Origin: Gammaproteobacteria bacterium
Lineage (GTDB): Bacteria > Pseudomonadota > Gammaproteobacteria > UBA6186 > Azoamicaceae
Length of the DNA stretch: 64,000 nt
Assembly: GCA_030431675.1 (NCBI GenBank)
Contig: JAUIIV010000003.1
Coordinates: 97,887-161,886 of the forward strand
Direction of reading: 5' to 3'
Shown here: one piece after another, positions 32,475 to 42,110 of the stretch
Layout: every line of letters starts with the position of its first letter
Position numbering within the stretch: the stretch's first letter is position 1
The notes under the pieces: model-generated
Databases searched by the model: none
Told to the model about the DNA's origin: nothing
What the model saw: only the letters and a program-made list of their open reading frames with translations
Program-made: the position numbers and the translations under genes

Positions 32475-33659
32475 TTACTTATATTTTGGGCTTTGATTGG
32501 TGATTTTGAGGCATCCCAGGGCTATAAAATTGGCGACACCCATGATCATCATTGTGATTGCAAGGTTGGTTGTGCTGCTGATCTCAAACTGCATGGCCAG
32601 AGCTCCAATTAATCCGGCACTACAATATAAAACAAATCCGTAGGCAGCAGCTGCGGTACCGGCGATTTCTTTGAATGGCGCTAGAGCCCCAGCAGTAGAA
32701 GCACCAAAGCTCAAGCCAACTCCTGCGGTCATTATTAGATTAGGCACCATAAGACCTGCTTTACTTAGGCCATCTGCACAGTGCCAAATCAACATAGTAG
32801 TTGCGCCTAGAAAGATCACTATACTGCCAAATAGAATTGTAGTTTGTAACCCAAAACGCACCTTCAATTGTGGTGATAGCACGCTGAAGATAATATAGAC
32901 TAAGCCGTTAAGACCGAAGAAATACCCATAATCTATTGGTAATACGCCCAAGTGCTCTATCAATAATATTGGCGAGATTGAGAAAAAAGTAAACAGGGCA
33001 CTTAAAGCGGTGATTGAACATGTTACATAACACCAAAATGGCAACACATGTATTACGGATAAATAATTATAACCTTTGGAAATAGTCAATTTTGGTTTAG
33101 TTTCATCTAAAAATATGCTTGCAATACCTAAAGTAATAACACTGAAAGCAACAAGGAAATAAAAGGTCGCACGCCAACTATTAAACCAGGTATACAAATA
33201 ACCTCCCAACAGTGGTGCAAGAAGAGGAGCTAGACCTAAAGCCGCATTAAGATAGCTGTACATTTTGGGGCGATTATCATCATCAAATACATCACGCACA
33301 ATTGCCCAAGTGGCGACCATAGTGCCGCAAGAACCTAAACCTTGTACGAATCTAGCAAAGATTAAAAAATATATGCCTGGTGCCACAGCGCAAGCATAAG
33401 ATGCGATCAGGAAAACCCAAATACTCGCCAACATAACTATGCGTCTGCCATACTTATCTGCAAGTGGTCCAACAAATAACTGTCCTACTCCGGTGGCGAT
33501 GACAAATATGCTTAGAACCCATTGCACTTTAGAAAAGCTCGCTTGAAGTGCCTCTTGCATCATTGGTACGCAAGGTACAAAAATATCCATGCCAATCGCA
33601 TGTAGGATCACACATGGAGCCAATACACAAATAGAGCTTGCAATAGCCTTGTTATGCAT
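32475..33659 (-). CDS. MFS drug-resistance-type transporter, Bcr/CflA family
   Basis: This 394-residue protein has twelve hydrophobic segments. The motif between TM2 and TM3, GPLADKYGRRIVML (near 64-77), marks the major facilitator superfamily; MDIFVPCVPMM at the N-terminus and RFVQGLGSCGTMVATWAIVRDVFD (near 102-125) are typical of the DHA1 Bcr/CflA group, proton-driven exporters of drugs or small molecules. The substrate is unknown. It lies between tRNA-Gln and rplY, the place where prs is expected in related genomes. Confidence 0.87.
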   Translation of the reverse strand: MHNKAIASSICVLAPCVILHAIGMDIFVPCVPMMQEALQASFSKVQWVLSIFVIATGVGQLFVGPLADKYGRRIVMLASIWVFLIASYACAVAPGIYFLIFARFVQGLGSCGTMVATWAIVRDVFDDDNRPKMYSYLNAALGLAPLLAPLLGGYLYTWFNSWRATFYFLVAFSVITLGIASIFLDETKPKLTISKGYNYLSVIHVLPFWCYVTCSITALSALFTFFSISPILLIEHLGVLPIDYGYFFGLNGLVYIIFSVLSPQLKVRFGLQTTILFGSIVIFLGATTMLIWHCADGLSKAGLMVPNLIMTAGVGLSFGASTAGALAPFKEIAGTAAAAYGFVLYCSAGLIGALAMQFEISSTTNLAITMMIMGVANFIALGCLKITNQSPKYK

Positions 33660-33667
33660 AAATTTAC

Positions 33668-33694
33668 CTAAAATAATAAAGTACTCGTTGAGTA
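33668..33694 (-). terminator. Short hairpin with T tract after tRNA-Gln
   Basis: On the minus strand TACTC (33694-33690) pairs with GAGTA (33686-33682) around a three-base loop, followed by CTTTATTATTTT. The stem is short but the T-rich tail fits termination after the tRNA. Confidence 0.5.
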
Positions 33695-33713
33695 TAGCTG
33701 GACGCTAAAATAG

Positions 33714-33788
33714 TGGCTGGGGTGCAAGGATTCGAACCTCGGAATGCAGGGATCAAAACCCTGTGCCTTACCACTTGGCGACACCCCA
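33714..33788 (-). tRNA. tRNA-Gln (anticodon TTG)
   Basis: The minus strand reads a full 75-base tRNA: acceptor TGGGGTG pairing with CACCCCA, D arm with AAGTGGTAAGG, anticodon stem CAGGG/CCCTG around TTTTGAT (anticodon TTG, reading CAA/CAG), T arm GAGGTTCGAATCCTC, and an encoded CCA end. The sequence is close to E. coli tRNA-Gln. It is the remaining landmark of the ispE-tRNA-prs segment usually found here. Confidence 0.97.
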
Positions 33789-33799
33789 AGCAGGTGGCT

Positions 33800-33828
33800 A
33801 TTATGCCAAGCAGCACCAAAACTGTCAA
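33800..33828 (-). promoter_or_regulatory. Promoter of tRNA-Gln
   Basis: On the minus strand a perfect TTGACA (33828-33823), a 17-base spacer and CATAAT (33805-33800) end 11 bases before the mature 5' end of the tRNA. Confidence 0.8.
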
Positions 33829-33851
33829 ATCCCCATATTGAGAAGGTCGAC

Positions 33852-34919
33852 TTATACTGATAGTGAGGGGCTTCGGCTACCCGGATGCGGTGGGCTAGTC
33901 GAGCTACTGTCATCTTCCAGTAACAGAGTCGGTGCTACGTCCTCTTCTTCGTTCTGAGCGTTTGCACTCGCGACATCTTTAATTTTTTCCCAAAGTACAA
34001 ATTCTTCGGCATTCGATACACCAAGGAGCATGAGAATGGTATTTTCTACATACATCATTTCTAAGCGTGCATTAGAATCACCACAGAGAAGAGAGTGCCC
34101 TTCACATAATAGAAGATATTGATATAATCCAATATTAAAGAAATCGTCATAATTAATTAATGATATGTAATACACCGCTAAACATATACAAATCATTCTT
34201 TTGTTGGCATCGCAAGCGTATAAAGAATTTGTATAGACACTTTGACTTTGATCTAGTATGGGCCGTAGCTTCTCGCGGTCTGTGGCTTTAGCAAAAAATT
34301 CTTGTGTATGTTGGTCAAACTCTGTTAAATGCCCTTTACCCACAAAATTACTTTGCTCATATATAACAGATATTTGTGTACGATCTAACATTGCATAAAG
34401 CGCGTCGTGCATAGGAGTTATTACCTGCAATCCACGTAATATTTCTGCGCAGCTCCTTATAAGATGATAAGATTCTACAACAATATGATCGTATGCATTT
34501 TTACGTTTTTTTATATCTCGGGAGCGCAAACCCTGTACTTTTGCAATAAGGTGCGGAGATTTTTTTATATCAGATTCTGACATTGTGATAGTATAATAAG
34601 CTTCATTAAATAGAGGTAATAAAACCATGAAGACTTTCTCTATGCACCTGATTTGGCTTATATAATGTAGACTATTAAAGTCGTTGAAAAATCTATCTTG
34701 CTGTTGTGAGCCATAGGGTAAGTTGAGAATCATATCCCATATTTCTTGCTCCCATGTGCTAAAACATTTTTCTACATAACTTAATAGATCAGCAAGTTGT
34801 TTGCACTCCCATTCGGGGATTGGTAACAATTTTCGGATTAAACTATCAAAATTCTCAGCTGTCTGCCTATGATGCACATAATTATGTTCCTCACATAAGG
34901 AGCGATATAGACCACTCAC
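33852..34919 (-). CDS. Unknown helical protein, translationally coupled to the SDR gene
   Basis: This 355-residue protein is not recognised. Its GTG start overlaps the SDR stop (GTGA), so translation is likely coupled. It appears helical throughout and soluble; no signal or membrane segment is visible. The C-terminus (about 320-355) is acidic and then Ser/Pro-rich (EEEDVAPTLLLEDDSSSTSPPHPGS...SLSV), the same kind of disordered tail as the effector-like proteins elsewhere in the window. It occupies the position of ispE in related genomes but does not resemble a GHMP kinase. Confidence 0.68.
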   Translation of the reverse strand: MSGLYRSLCEEHNYVHHRQTAENFDSLIRKLLPIPEWECKQLADLLSYVEKCFSTWEQEIWDMILNLPYGSQQQDRFFNDFNSLHYISQIRCIEKVFMVLLPLFNEAYYTITMSESDIKKSPHLIAKVQGLRSRDIKKRKNAYDHIVVESYHLIRSCAEILRGLQVITPMHDALYAMLDRTQISVIYEQSNFVGKGHLTEFDQHTQEFFAKATDREKLRPILDQSQSVYTNSLYACDANKRMICICLAVYYISLINYDDFFNIGLYQYLLLCEGHSLLCGDSNARLEMMYVENTILMLLGVSNAEEFVLWEKIKDVASANAQNEEEDVAPTLLLEDDSSSTSPPHPGSRSPSLSV

Positions 34920-35806
34920 GAGTGACGATCATACAAATCGCGTGCAAAACTAATAGCCGCATCTCTAGAATTATTACCAGTAGGATCAACTAATGTATTA
35001 ACTGCTAATTGCGCAGCTTGTTCACTAGTTTGATATCGTAAGTTTGGTTGCGGAGTCTTAGCAGTGCTTAAAACAATATTGGCAACTTGTTGTGGTGGTT
35101 GGCCATATTCCTTGGTTGCTGTAGTAAGCGTTTGTTGCAACTGATTAGTAAAAGTAACATAGCCTGGGAATTCATTAAGTTTTGCGGGTAGGGCAGCATG
35201 TGCGGCGGCTTCGCCTTTCACTGCGCCTGGTTCAATAACGCTCACCCAAATATTCCACTGTGCAGCTTCGGCAGCTAAGGCTGTAGACATACCTTCTAGG
35301 GCCATCTTAGAAGCGGAGTATAAACCCATGCCAGGCATAGGGCTCAGGGCCGATGTACTACTGATGTTCAGAATTTTACCACCTTGATTAGCGCGCATTA
35401 GAGGTAATGCCTCTTGCATCATTTGTAATGGGCCAATAACGTTAGTTGCCATTACTTGGCGTGCTTGTTCTACACTTAGAGTCTCTGTTGGACCAACAAC
35501 TATAAATGCAGCGTTATTTACTAGTAGATCTAATTTGCCGCTTTTAGCTTTGATTTCTTTGTACAAAGCACTTATAGCTTTGCTATCTGTTACGTCTAGC
35601 TTGCGTACTTTTACACCCTCTATAGTAGGGTGCTTCTCTGGAGTACGACTGGTTGTCCACACTTCCCAGCCATCATCTCTAAAAGTGGTTGTGATCTCTT
35701 TACCAATGCCACTAAGGCCTCCAGTAATCAATACTGTTTTTTGTGCGGCTACTTGGCTCGACAATACTAAAGCAACGCAAAATAACATCCCTGACTTCAA
35801 ATTCAT
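34916..35806 (-). CDS. Short-chain dehydrogenase/reductase with N-terminal signal peptide
   Basis: This 296-residue protein is a classical SDR: the cofactor motif TGGLSGIG (28-35), NNAA near 97-100, catalytic Ser in ISSTSA and YSASK near 159-163. Unusually, a convincing signal peptide (about 1-21, MNLKSGMLFCVALVLSSQVAA) precedes the Rossmann fold directly, with AAGGA before the ATG. Export would place an NAD(P)-dependent enzyme in the periplasm, where these cofactors are not thought to be available. Alternatively the segment anchors the enzyme in the membrane. It follows lolB by 22 bases and overlaps the next gene by 4 bases. Confidence 0.85.
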   Translation of the reverse strand: MNLKSGMLFCVALVLSSQVAAQKTVLITGGLSGIGKEITTTFRDDGWEVWTTSRTPEKHPTIEGVKVRKLDVTDSKAISALYKEIKAKSGKLDLLVNNAAFIVVGPTETLSVEQARQVMATNVIGPLQMMQEALPLMRANQGGKILNISSTSALSPMPGMGLYSASKMALEGMSTALAAEAAQWNIWVSVIEPGAVKGEAAAHAALPAKLNEFPGYVTFTNQLQQTLTTATKEYGQPPQQVANIVLSTAKTPQPNLRYQTSEQAAQLAVNTLVDPTGNNSRDAAISFARDLYDRHS

Positions 35807-35828
35807 AACTAACTTCCTTTGTTTAAGA

Positions 35829-36341
35829 TCACTTATCCCAGCAGTTTATAATAAGTTTAATATTAATTTCATTTTTGTCAGCATTTATGCTGGTAGGTAG
35901 CATAATAGGTGGGTATGCTGAGTAGCTAATATACTTAATATGCCAGCCTTCTTGTTGCAAGCTGATTAACTTGTGTTGTTGATCATATTCGGCTTCTGCA
36001 ATCTCTGCATGTGGGCTTGGCATTCCTTTAACCCAGTAGCGTAAATGGTTAATTGGCAGATCTAATAAGTAGCTATCTTGGATAGTCTCTGGGGTTACAT
36101 GCAAACTTTGTGATGCTAAGGGATTAGTTAAAAAAATGTCATAGTCAGCATCATTTTGTTGCCACACTATGCTGGCAACATGCCCTTCGGATTCTGAGCG
36201 TATCGCCACTCGGCCTTTTGCTTGCCATTTCTGCATGTTGTTTAAATAATTTAGACGAGCTTGCGGCGAAGTTACGTTAATATTTTTTACGCATGCACTT
36301 AAAAATATTGCGCTGCAAATAATCAATAATCTGTAGTTCAT
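35829..36341 (-). CDS. lolB: Outer-membrane lipoprotein insertase LolB
   Basis: This 170-residue lipoprotein has a signal peptide with lipobox LSAC (14-17). KWQAKGRVAIRSESEGHVASIVWQQ and DYDIFLTNPLASQS match the LolB beta-sheet core, which takes lipoproteins from LolA and inserts them in the outer membrane. It is shorter than E. coli LolB (about 207). Genomic position next to hemA, separated only by a TPR gene, is typical of gammaproteobacteria. Confidence 0.87.
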   Translation of the reverse strand: MNYRLLIICSAIFLSACVKNINVTSPQARLNYLNNMQKWQAKGRVAIRSESEGHVASIVWQQNDADYDIFLTNPLASQSLHVTPETIQDSYLLDLPINHLRYWVKGMPSPHAEIAEAEYDQQHKLISLQQEGWHIKYISYSAYPPIMLPTSINADKNEINIKLIINCWDK

Positions 36342-36350
36342 GTTCTAAAT

Positions 36351-38102
36351 TTATCTAGCTGTTGGTTTAATATCAGCTAAAGGAATATTCAGCCTGGTTA
36401 AAGTTTTCTGAATTATGTCTTTATTTTCGGTAGATAGCAAGGCCTTTTGCCACACATCTTTGGCTGCCTGTTGCTGGCCTGAGGTCCATAGTACTTCTCC
36501 TAGGTGCGCGGCGATTTCTGCATTACCACTAATTTTGTATGCCTTCTCCAACATGGCAATTGCATCTTGAGTGTTACCGCTTTTGTAGTAATACCAACCT
36601 AGAGTATCCATATAAGCGGGGTTATTTGGTTGCAAGCCAATTGCCTTTTGGATATATGGTAATGCTTCCTTTACTCTGTCAGGATGATTAGTCAAGATAA
36701 ATGCTAGTGCATTCAAAGCATTAGCATTGTCTGGCTCAACGCTCAATACTAACTTTAGATCTCGCTCGGCTGCGGTATATTTTTGTAGCATGCTTAGAAT
36801 TAGGCTACGAGCATACAAGAAGTCTGCGTCATTTGGTAAGACACCAAGTACGCGGTTACAATTCTCTAAAGCCTTATCTAAGTCGTTAGATTCAATCATA
36901 ATATCAATTTCAGTAAGCAGTACTTGCTTTTGTTCTTCAAAGGTGTTTGGCTCAGTACTTTGTAAAGTGTTAAGAGCATTTTCGTAATCGCCTTTGAGGC
37001 TATATAGATATGCGGCACGCAGAAACGCTGATGTGTGAAATTCACTACTACTAGCAACTTGCTCATACCAAGAGATAGCTTCTGCGTTATTTTTATGATA
37101 CTCAGCTAATTGTGCTAAGTAGTAACGTGCTTTATCAACAGAGCTTGCATATTCTAGAGCCTGCTTAATATTCTTTTCTGCAGCTACATATTTACCTTGA
37201 TTTATTTCATCCTCACCAATAATTAAATATGCTTCACCAGCAAATTGCTTATCTCTAGTTAGCATTTGTAAATGTTGCATCGCACTATTTGATTGATCAT
37301 TATCTAGTAGTGCCATAGCATAAAACATACGTAATTCGCTATTGTTTGGATGTTTGTTTACTTGTGCATCCAGATACTCTAATGCAGGTTGGTCAGACTG
37401 CTTTTCATGACGAATTAGTTTAGCTTGCAATTGTATAGCGTTGGTTAAATTAGGTTGCAGCGCTAAAGTTTTAGCTAATCTTTTGTTTGCTGCATTCACA
37501 TCAAGTTGAATTGCGTGTATCTGAGCTGATGCTAATTGTGCGTATGGATTTTGTGGATGACGCTCAGCTAGAGAAGTTACAGCCTCAGTTAGGTGTTTTT
37601 TGCCTTTAGGTTGTAACTGATCAAACACAGCCAATAAGTTTTGATCTAATTCCTGAGGATTGCTCACAAGAGCATTTTCTAAGAATGCTTGAGCTTTGGC
37701 TTCGTTGTCACTTATATATAAGGTTAGTGCCACAAGCTGTGCCTGTACGTTCTCAGGATCAGAGTTAGCCCAGACTTCCGATGCCTCTTTGGCACGTAGA
37801 GAGTCCTGGGTCTCTAAGGCCAGCTCAGTTGCGAGCTGGGCTACAGTTGGATCTTGGGTTTCTTTGGCAACTAGTAAGTAGTTTGCCAAAGCTTCGTCAT
37901 ACATATTTCTTTGCAAAGCCAGTTCAGCAGTCAAAAGATGTGTTAAAATTTGCTTCTTTGACAGCTTTTTAAATTGTATTGACTTAGAGTTGCTTTTATT
38001 TGTCGTCGATGGGGCATTAGCGGGCTTAATTCCCGCTGCTACAGTAGGACCGCTCAGGGAAAGCGTTATGGTTATCATGCTTATTATTTGGTAATGTTGC
38101 AT
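36351..38102 (-). CDS. Exported tetratricopeptide-repeat protein
   Basis: This 583-residue protein has a signal peptide (about 1-22) and then TPR units over nearly its whole length, for example LLTAELALQRNMYDEALANYLLVAKE, AAEKNIKQALEYA, ALNTLQSTEP, ALENCNRVLGVLPNDADFLYARSLIL, ALPYIQKAIGLQPNNPAYMDTLGWYYYKSGNTQDAIAML. TPRs scaffold protein complexes. A TPR gene between hemA and lolB is conserved in many gammaproteobacteria (as in Pseudomonas). It diverges from hemA and precedes lolB by 9 bases, so the two are probably one operon in cell-envelope biogenesis. Confidence 0.88.
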   Translation of the reverse strand: MQHYQIISMITITLSLSGPTVAAGIKPANAPSTTNKSNSKSIQFKKLSKKQILTHLLTAELALQRNMYDEALANYLLVAKETQDPTVAQLATELALETQDSLRAKEASEVWANSDPENVQAQLVALTLYISDNEAKAQAFLENALVSNPQELDQNLLAVFDQLQPKGKKHLTEAVTSLAERHPQNPYAQLASAQIHAIQLDVNAANKRLAKTLALQPNLTNAIQLQAKLIRHEKQSDQPALEYLDAQVNKHPNNSELRMFYAMALLDNDQSNSAMQHLQMLTRDKQFAGEAYLIIGEDEINQGKYVAAEKNIKQALEYASSVDKARYYLAQLAEYHKNNAEAISWYEQVASSSEFHTSAFLRAAYLYSLKGDYENALNTLQSTEPNTFEEQKQVLLTEIDIMIESNDLDKALENCNRVLGVLPNDADFLYARSLILSMLQKYTAAERDLKLVLSVEPDNANALNALAFILTNHPDRVKEALPYIQKAIGLQPNNPAYMDTLGWYYYKSGNTQDAIAMLEKAYKISGNAEIAAHLGEVLWTSGQQQAAKDVWQKALLSTENKDIIQKTLTRLNIPLADIKPTAR

Positions 38103-38190
38103 TTTTGTCCTATCATCAAACTAAAGCCAAAAAAGGTTAATTCACTGTTTGCCTATTAAGGCTATCGGCTTAAAAGGGAATAGCATTAAG

Positions 38191-39456
38191 ATGCAACTGC
38201 TGATGGTTGGTCTAAATCACAAGACCGCCCCTATTGAGTTACGTGAACAGTTTGCGTTTGCGGGCCATAGCTTGCGTGGAGTGATACGAGAGGCGGTGGG
38301 ATACTCGCATCTGTTCTCGGCAGTTTTAGTTTCCACATGTAATCGTACCGAGCTGTACTTTGAAGCAAATTCTTTGCAGGCTCTACGTGAGTGGTTATGG
38401 CAAAAACGCGGCCTACGTCTTTCTGACCTTGGTCAATATACCTATTTGTACAAAAATGCCGGTGTAGTGCGACATTTAATGCAAGTAGCATGTGGCTTAG
38501 ATTCTATGGTGCTTGGTGAGGTAGAAATATTAGGTCAACTAAAGCATGCCTATAATGTTGCGAATGAAGCAGAAGGCTTGAGCAAAATACTAGATAAGCT
38601 ATTTCAGAGTGCATTTGCTGCGGCAAAGAAGGTACGTACACAAACAGAAATTAGCCTTAACCCAGTCTCAGTTGCTTATCTTGCTGTTAGGTTGGCGCAG
38701 CGTATTTTTAGTCGTACTGCTGATAAAAGGGTACTCTTGGTTGGAGCTGGCGCCACAGCACGATTATTGGTCCAACATTTATGCAGCACTGGCATAGAGA
38801 AATTTATAATTGCTAATCGTACCCTTACCAAGTCTAAAAACATGGCTGCAGAAATTTCTGCTGATCTACAAGTAGAATACATAGAACTTAGTGAGGTACC
38901 ACAATATCTTGCGCAGGCGGATATTGTGATTGCAGCTACTAATGCACCATTACCTATTATTGGCAAAGGGATGGTAGAACTCGCTATGAAAAAGCGTAAA
39001 CAACGCTCGGTATTTATGATTGATGTAGCTGTGCCGCGCAATATAGAGCCCCAGGTGCGAGATTTGGCGAATGTGTACCTGTATGGCATTGATGATTTGC
39101 AATCAATTGCTGCGGAGCATCGCAAAACCAGGTATACTGCTGCCCGACAGGCGGGGACCATAATTGAAGAAGAGGTCACCGCATTTATGAGTTGGCGGCA
39201 TGCCCAGGATGCCCTAAGCATGATCCAGGATTTTCGTGAAGAGTGTACTTCACATCGTGATCAAGCCTTAGCTGCAGCAGCACGTCAGTTAGCTGCGGGT
39301 AAGGACCCATATGAGGTGATGCAGCGTTTAGCCTACGGTTTAGTAAACAAAATTTTACATAAGCCGACTGTGCAGATGCGCACGGCAAGCTTAGCTGGCG
39401 ATGCAGATTTTGTTGCCAACATTAGGCGGTTATTCAAAATTGAACAAGAACTATGA
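38191..39456 (+). CDS. hemA: Glutamyl-tRNA reductase HemA
   Basis: The enzyme reduces Glu-tRNA to glutamate-1-semialdehyde, the first step of C5 tetrapyrrole synthesis. I chose ATG 38191 (421 residues), giving the family start [22 protein letters not shown] 38149 would add 14 unusual residues. [10 protein letters not shown] (near 49-58) holds the catalytic Cys; [13 protein letters not shown] and the NADPH site [12 protein letters not shown] (near 185) follow. It overlaps prfA by 4 bases. Confidence 0.97.
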   Translation: MQLLMVGLNHKTAPIELREQFAFAGHSLRGVIREAVGYSHLFSAVLVSTCNRTELYFEANSLQALREWLWQKRGLRLSDLGQYTYLYKNAGVVRHLMQVACGLDSMVLGEVEILGQLKHAYNVANEAEGLSKILDKLFQSAFAAAKKVRTQTEISLNPVSVAYLAVRLAQRIFSRTADKRVLLVGAGATARLLVQHLCSTGIEKFIIANRTLTKSKNMAAEISADLQVEYIELSEVPQYLAQADIVIAATNAPLPIIGKGMVELAMKKRKQRSVFMIDVAVPRNIEPQVRDLANVYLYGIDDLQSIAAEHRKTRYTAARQAGTIIEEEVTAFMSWRHAQDALSMIQDFREECTSHRDQALAAAARQLAAGKDPYEVMQRLAYGLVNKILHKPTVQMRTASLAGDADFVANIRRLFKIEQEL

Positions 39457-40532
39457 AGCAATCTATACAGACAAAATTACATAATTTAGCCGAGCGCTAT
39501 GAAGAATTATCAGCTTTGTTGAGTACTCCCGAAGTTATAGCTGATCAAAATCTATTTCGTGATTATTCTAAAGAATTTAGTGGTCTAGAAGAGATAGTAA
39601 AAACTTTTAAGCAACATCAAGATAACGTGTCTAGGCAGCAGTCCTCAGAAGAGTTATTGCAAGAAAATGATCCAGAGATGCGTGCTATGGTCGAGGAAGA
39701 AATCAGTACTATCCAAGCAGAACAAGAACAATTAGAGCAACAGTTACAATTGTTGTTGCTCCCTAAAGATCCCCATGATGAGGCAAATGTATTTTTAGAG
39801 ATCAGAGCAGCAGCTGGGGGTGATGAGGCTGCTATATTTGCGGGTGATTTATATCGTATGTATGTAAAATACTCAGAAAAAAATAAGTGGCGTGTAGAAT
39901 TAATGAATGATAGCCCAGGCGAGCACGGTGGTTTTAAAGAAATAATAGTTAGGATCACAGGGCAGAGCGTATATTCAAAATTAAAATTTGAGTCTGGCGC
40001 ACATCGTGTGCAGCGCGTGCCAGAAACCGAAGCCCAAGGTAGGGTACATACTTCTACTTGTACTGTGGCAATTATGCCTGAAGTAGATGCGGTTGATGAG
40101 GTCGAGATTAATAGCAATGATCTGCGAATTGATACCTACCGTGCGTCTGGTGCTGGTGGACAGCATGTTAACAAGACCGACTCTGCAATCAGAATTACAC
40201 ATATTCCTACTGGAGTGGTAGTGGAGTGTCAGGATGAGCGTTCACAACATAAAAATCGCTCTAAGGCTATGGCTTTATTACAATCAAGACTATTAGCTGC
40301 CGAGCAAGAGAAGCATGCAAGTGAGCAAGCACAAACACGTAAGAGTCTCGTGGGTACTGGGGATAGGTCTGAGCGGATCCGTACTTATAACTATCCACAA
40401 GGTAGAGTGACCGATCATAGAATAAATTTAACCTTATATAAGTTGCCTGAAGTTATGGAAGGCGGATTAGAGTCTATAATTACTCCATTGCTCCAGGAGC
40501 ACCAAGCAGATTTATTACAGGAATTTACGTGA
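39453..40532 (+). CDS. prfA: Peptide chain release factor 1
   Basis: This 359-residue class I release factor reads UAA/UAG. The GGQ motif ([18 protein letters not shown], near 232-249) acts in the peptidyl-transferase centre. The codon-recognition region contains the RF1-type [17 protein letters not shown] (near 189-205). The ATGA overlap with hemA and the start of prmC inside its end show an operon. Confidence 0.97.
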   Translation: MKQSIQTKLHNLAERYEELSALLSTPEVIADQNLFRDYSKEFSGLEEIVKTFKQHQDNVSRQQSSEELLQENDPEMRAMVEEEISTIQAEQEQLEQQLQLLLLPKDPHDEANVFLEIRAAAGGDEAAIFAGDLYRMYVKYSEKNKWRVELMNDSPGEHGGFKEIIVRITGQSVYSKLKFESGAHRVQRVPETEAQGRVHTSTCTVAIMPEVDAVDEVEINSNDLRIDTYRASGAGGQHVNKTDSAIRITHIPTGVVVECQDERSQHKNRSKAMALLQSRLLAAEQEKHASEQAQTRKSLVGTGDRSERIRTYNYPQGRVTDHRINLTLYKLPEVMEGGLESIITPLLQEHQADLLQEFT

Positions 40533-41347
40533 AAGTAGGCAGGATCTTAAGTCGTGCAGTACCAAATGTTGATGAGATTGATGTAGAGTTACTCTTAGCT
40601 AGTGTACTTGAAACCACCCGTGGAATGATGAAGGCTTATCCTGAGCGTGAATTAACTGCAGAAGAAAAAGAGAAGTTTGATATCCTGGTACAACGTAGAA
40701 GCAATGGTGAGCCGGTAGCCTACTTAGTTGGCCACAAAGAATTTTGGAGTTTAGACTTTATTGTTACTCCGGATGTGTTAATTCCTCGTGCTGATACGGA
40801 GTTGTTAGTAGAGATGGCTTTAGAGAATCTAGAGCAAGGTAATGACTTGCGGGTATTAGATATGGGTACTGGATGTGGTGCGATTGCTCTATCTATTGCC
40901 TCAGAGCGAAAAGATGTACAAGTTGTAGCTACGGATGCATCTGCTGAAGCTTTACAGATTGCTAAGTTGAATGCAAAACATTTGCAGATAACTAATGTTG
41001 AATTTGCCTTAGGCGATTGGTATACAGCTCTTGGTGATGACAAAAAATTTAATATGATTGTTAGTAATCCGCCCTACGTTGCAGATTTTGATCCACATTT
41101 AGAGCAGGGTGATTTACGTTTTGAGCCTAATACTGCTTTAGTTGGTGGCAGCGAAGGGATGGATTACCTTCGACATATAGTTGGCTTGGCACCCAAATAT
41201 CTATTTGCTGGTGGACAGCTTATGGTAGAGCATGGCTATGATCAAGAAGCGTTAGTGCGTGCAGAATTTGAGCAAGCAGGATTTTCTAATATAACTTGCT
41301 ATAAAGATATTGCTGGTATCCCACGAGTTACTGCTGGTCGTCATTGA
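40529..41347 (+). CDS. prmC: Release factor glutamine methyltransferase PrmC
   Basis: This 272-residue SAM methyltransferase modifies the Gln of the GGQ motif in RF1 and RF2. It has [12 protein letters not shown] and [12 protein letters not shown] (near 67-98), the SAM loop [14 protein letters not shown] (near 109-122), and catalytic NPPY near 180. The GTG start overlaps the prfA stop (GTGA). It is coupled to its substrate's gene, as in most bacteria. Confidence 0.97.
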   Translation: MKVGRILSRAVPNVDEIDVELLLASVLETTRGMMKAYPERELTAEEKEKFDILVQRRSNGEPVAYLVGHKEFWSLDFIVTPDVLIPRADTELLVEMALENLEQGNDLRVLDMGTGCGAIALSIASERKDVQVVATDASAEALQIAKLNAKHLQITNVEFALGDWYTALGDDKKFNMIVSNPPYVADFDPHLEQGDLRFEPNTALVGGSEGMDYLRHIVGLAPKYLFAGGQLMVEHGYDQEALVRAEFEQAGFSNITCYKDIAGIPRVTAGRH

Positions 41348-41418
41348 CCGATTAAAATAAGTTGCGATATAAATAACAATATGCTCTAATGCTTTTTTTT
41401 CGCAGTAGGTGTATACGG

Positions 41419-41985
41419 ATGTTGCCAGAAACACAAAAAAATCTAATAAATATTATAAGACTAATAATTTTAATGAGATTATTCTATGAATATTATCTTA
41501 AATTTGATGCACTAAAACGTCTGTTCACAAATTCCACCTTATTTAAAGACTATTTCCCTACAACAGATAAGCACTCAAGTGGAACTCTAAGCAGTATAGG
41601 CACACCATCTAGGAGCACTACGTCAATTCTTGTGCCACCAGAAGAATCTAATGCATCAAGTCCAAAACGAAAACAAAAAAAACCAGGTGACAACCAAGAT
41701 CTAGAAGTTTCTTTTTCGCCAGTTTATGCACTGTATGCAGCAAAAAATGAGAAGCCTAATAGTAGTCGTCGTGATAGTCTTGAAGCTGTAGAAGTACCTT
41801 TAAAAGGTGAATTAAAACCACAAATGCTGCCTAAGAGCCTTATAAGATCTGATGCAAAGTCAGGAACTCAAAAAGTCATAAAGAGTGGATGTCTTTTGGT
41901 AGACCAGTCGCAGATACCTGTAATTCCAGAAATTCCAAATAAGGATATTTCTAATCAGTTACATTTTTCTCTATATGGGTCGTAA
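41419..41985 (+). CDS. Unknown Ser/Pro-rich protein
   Basis: This 188-residue protein is not recognised. ATG 41419 is preferred over 41389 because AGG lies upstream and the shorter form starts with a polar helix. An N-terminal helical part (about 1-55, hydrophobic around NIIRLIILMRLFYEYYL) is followed by about 130 mostly disordered residues rich in Ser, Pro and Lys (SSIGTPSRSTTSI, SSPKRKQKKPGDNQD). The composition resembles the first 100 residues of the kinase-like protein that follows 125 bases downstream, and the two may be functionally linked. It begins 71 bases after prmC. Confidence 0.6.
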   Translation: MLPETQKNLINIIRLIILMRLFYEYYLKFDALKRLFTNSTLFKDYFPTTDKHSSGTLSSIGTPSRSTTSILVPPEESNASSPKRKQKKPGDNQDLEVSFSPVYALYAAKNEKPNSSRRDSLEAVEVPLKGELKPQMLPKSLIRSDAKSGTQKVIKSGCLLVDQSQIPVIPEIPNKDISNQLHFSLYGS

Positions 41986-42110
41986 GAGGCTTATTATTGT
42001 ATAAATATATAGTGTGGTATTGCTGTAAATAGTCCTATGGCATTATTCTCCGAACTTTAAGCACCTAGGGATGTCTAACAATATATGGGTAATAAAGATG
42101 GAGTAATATA

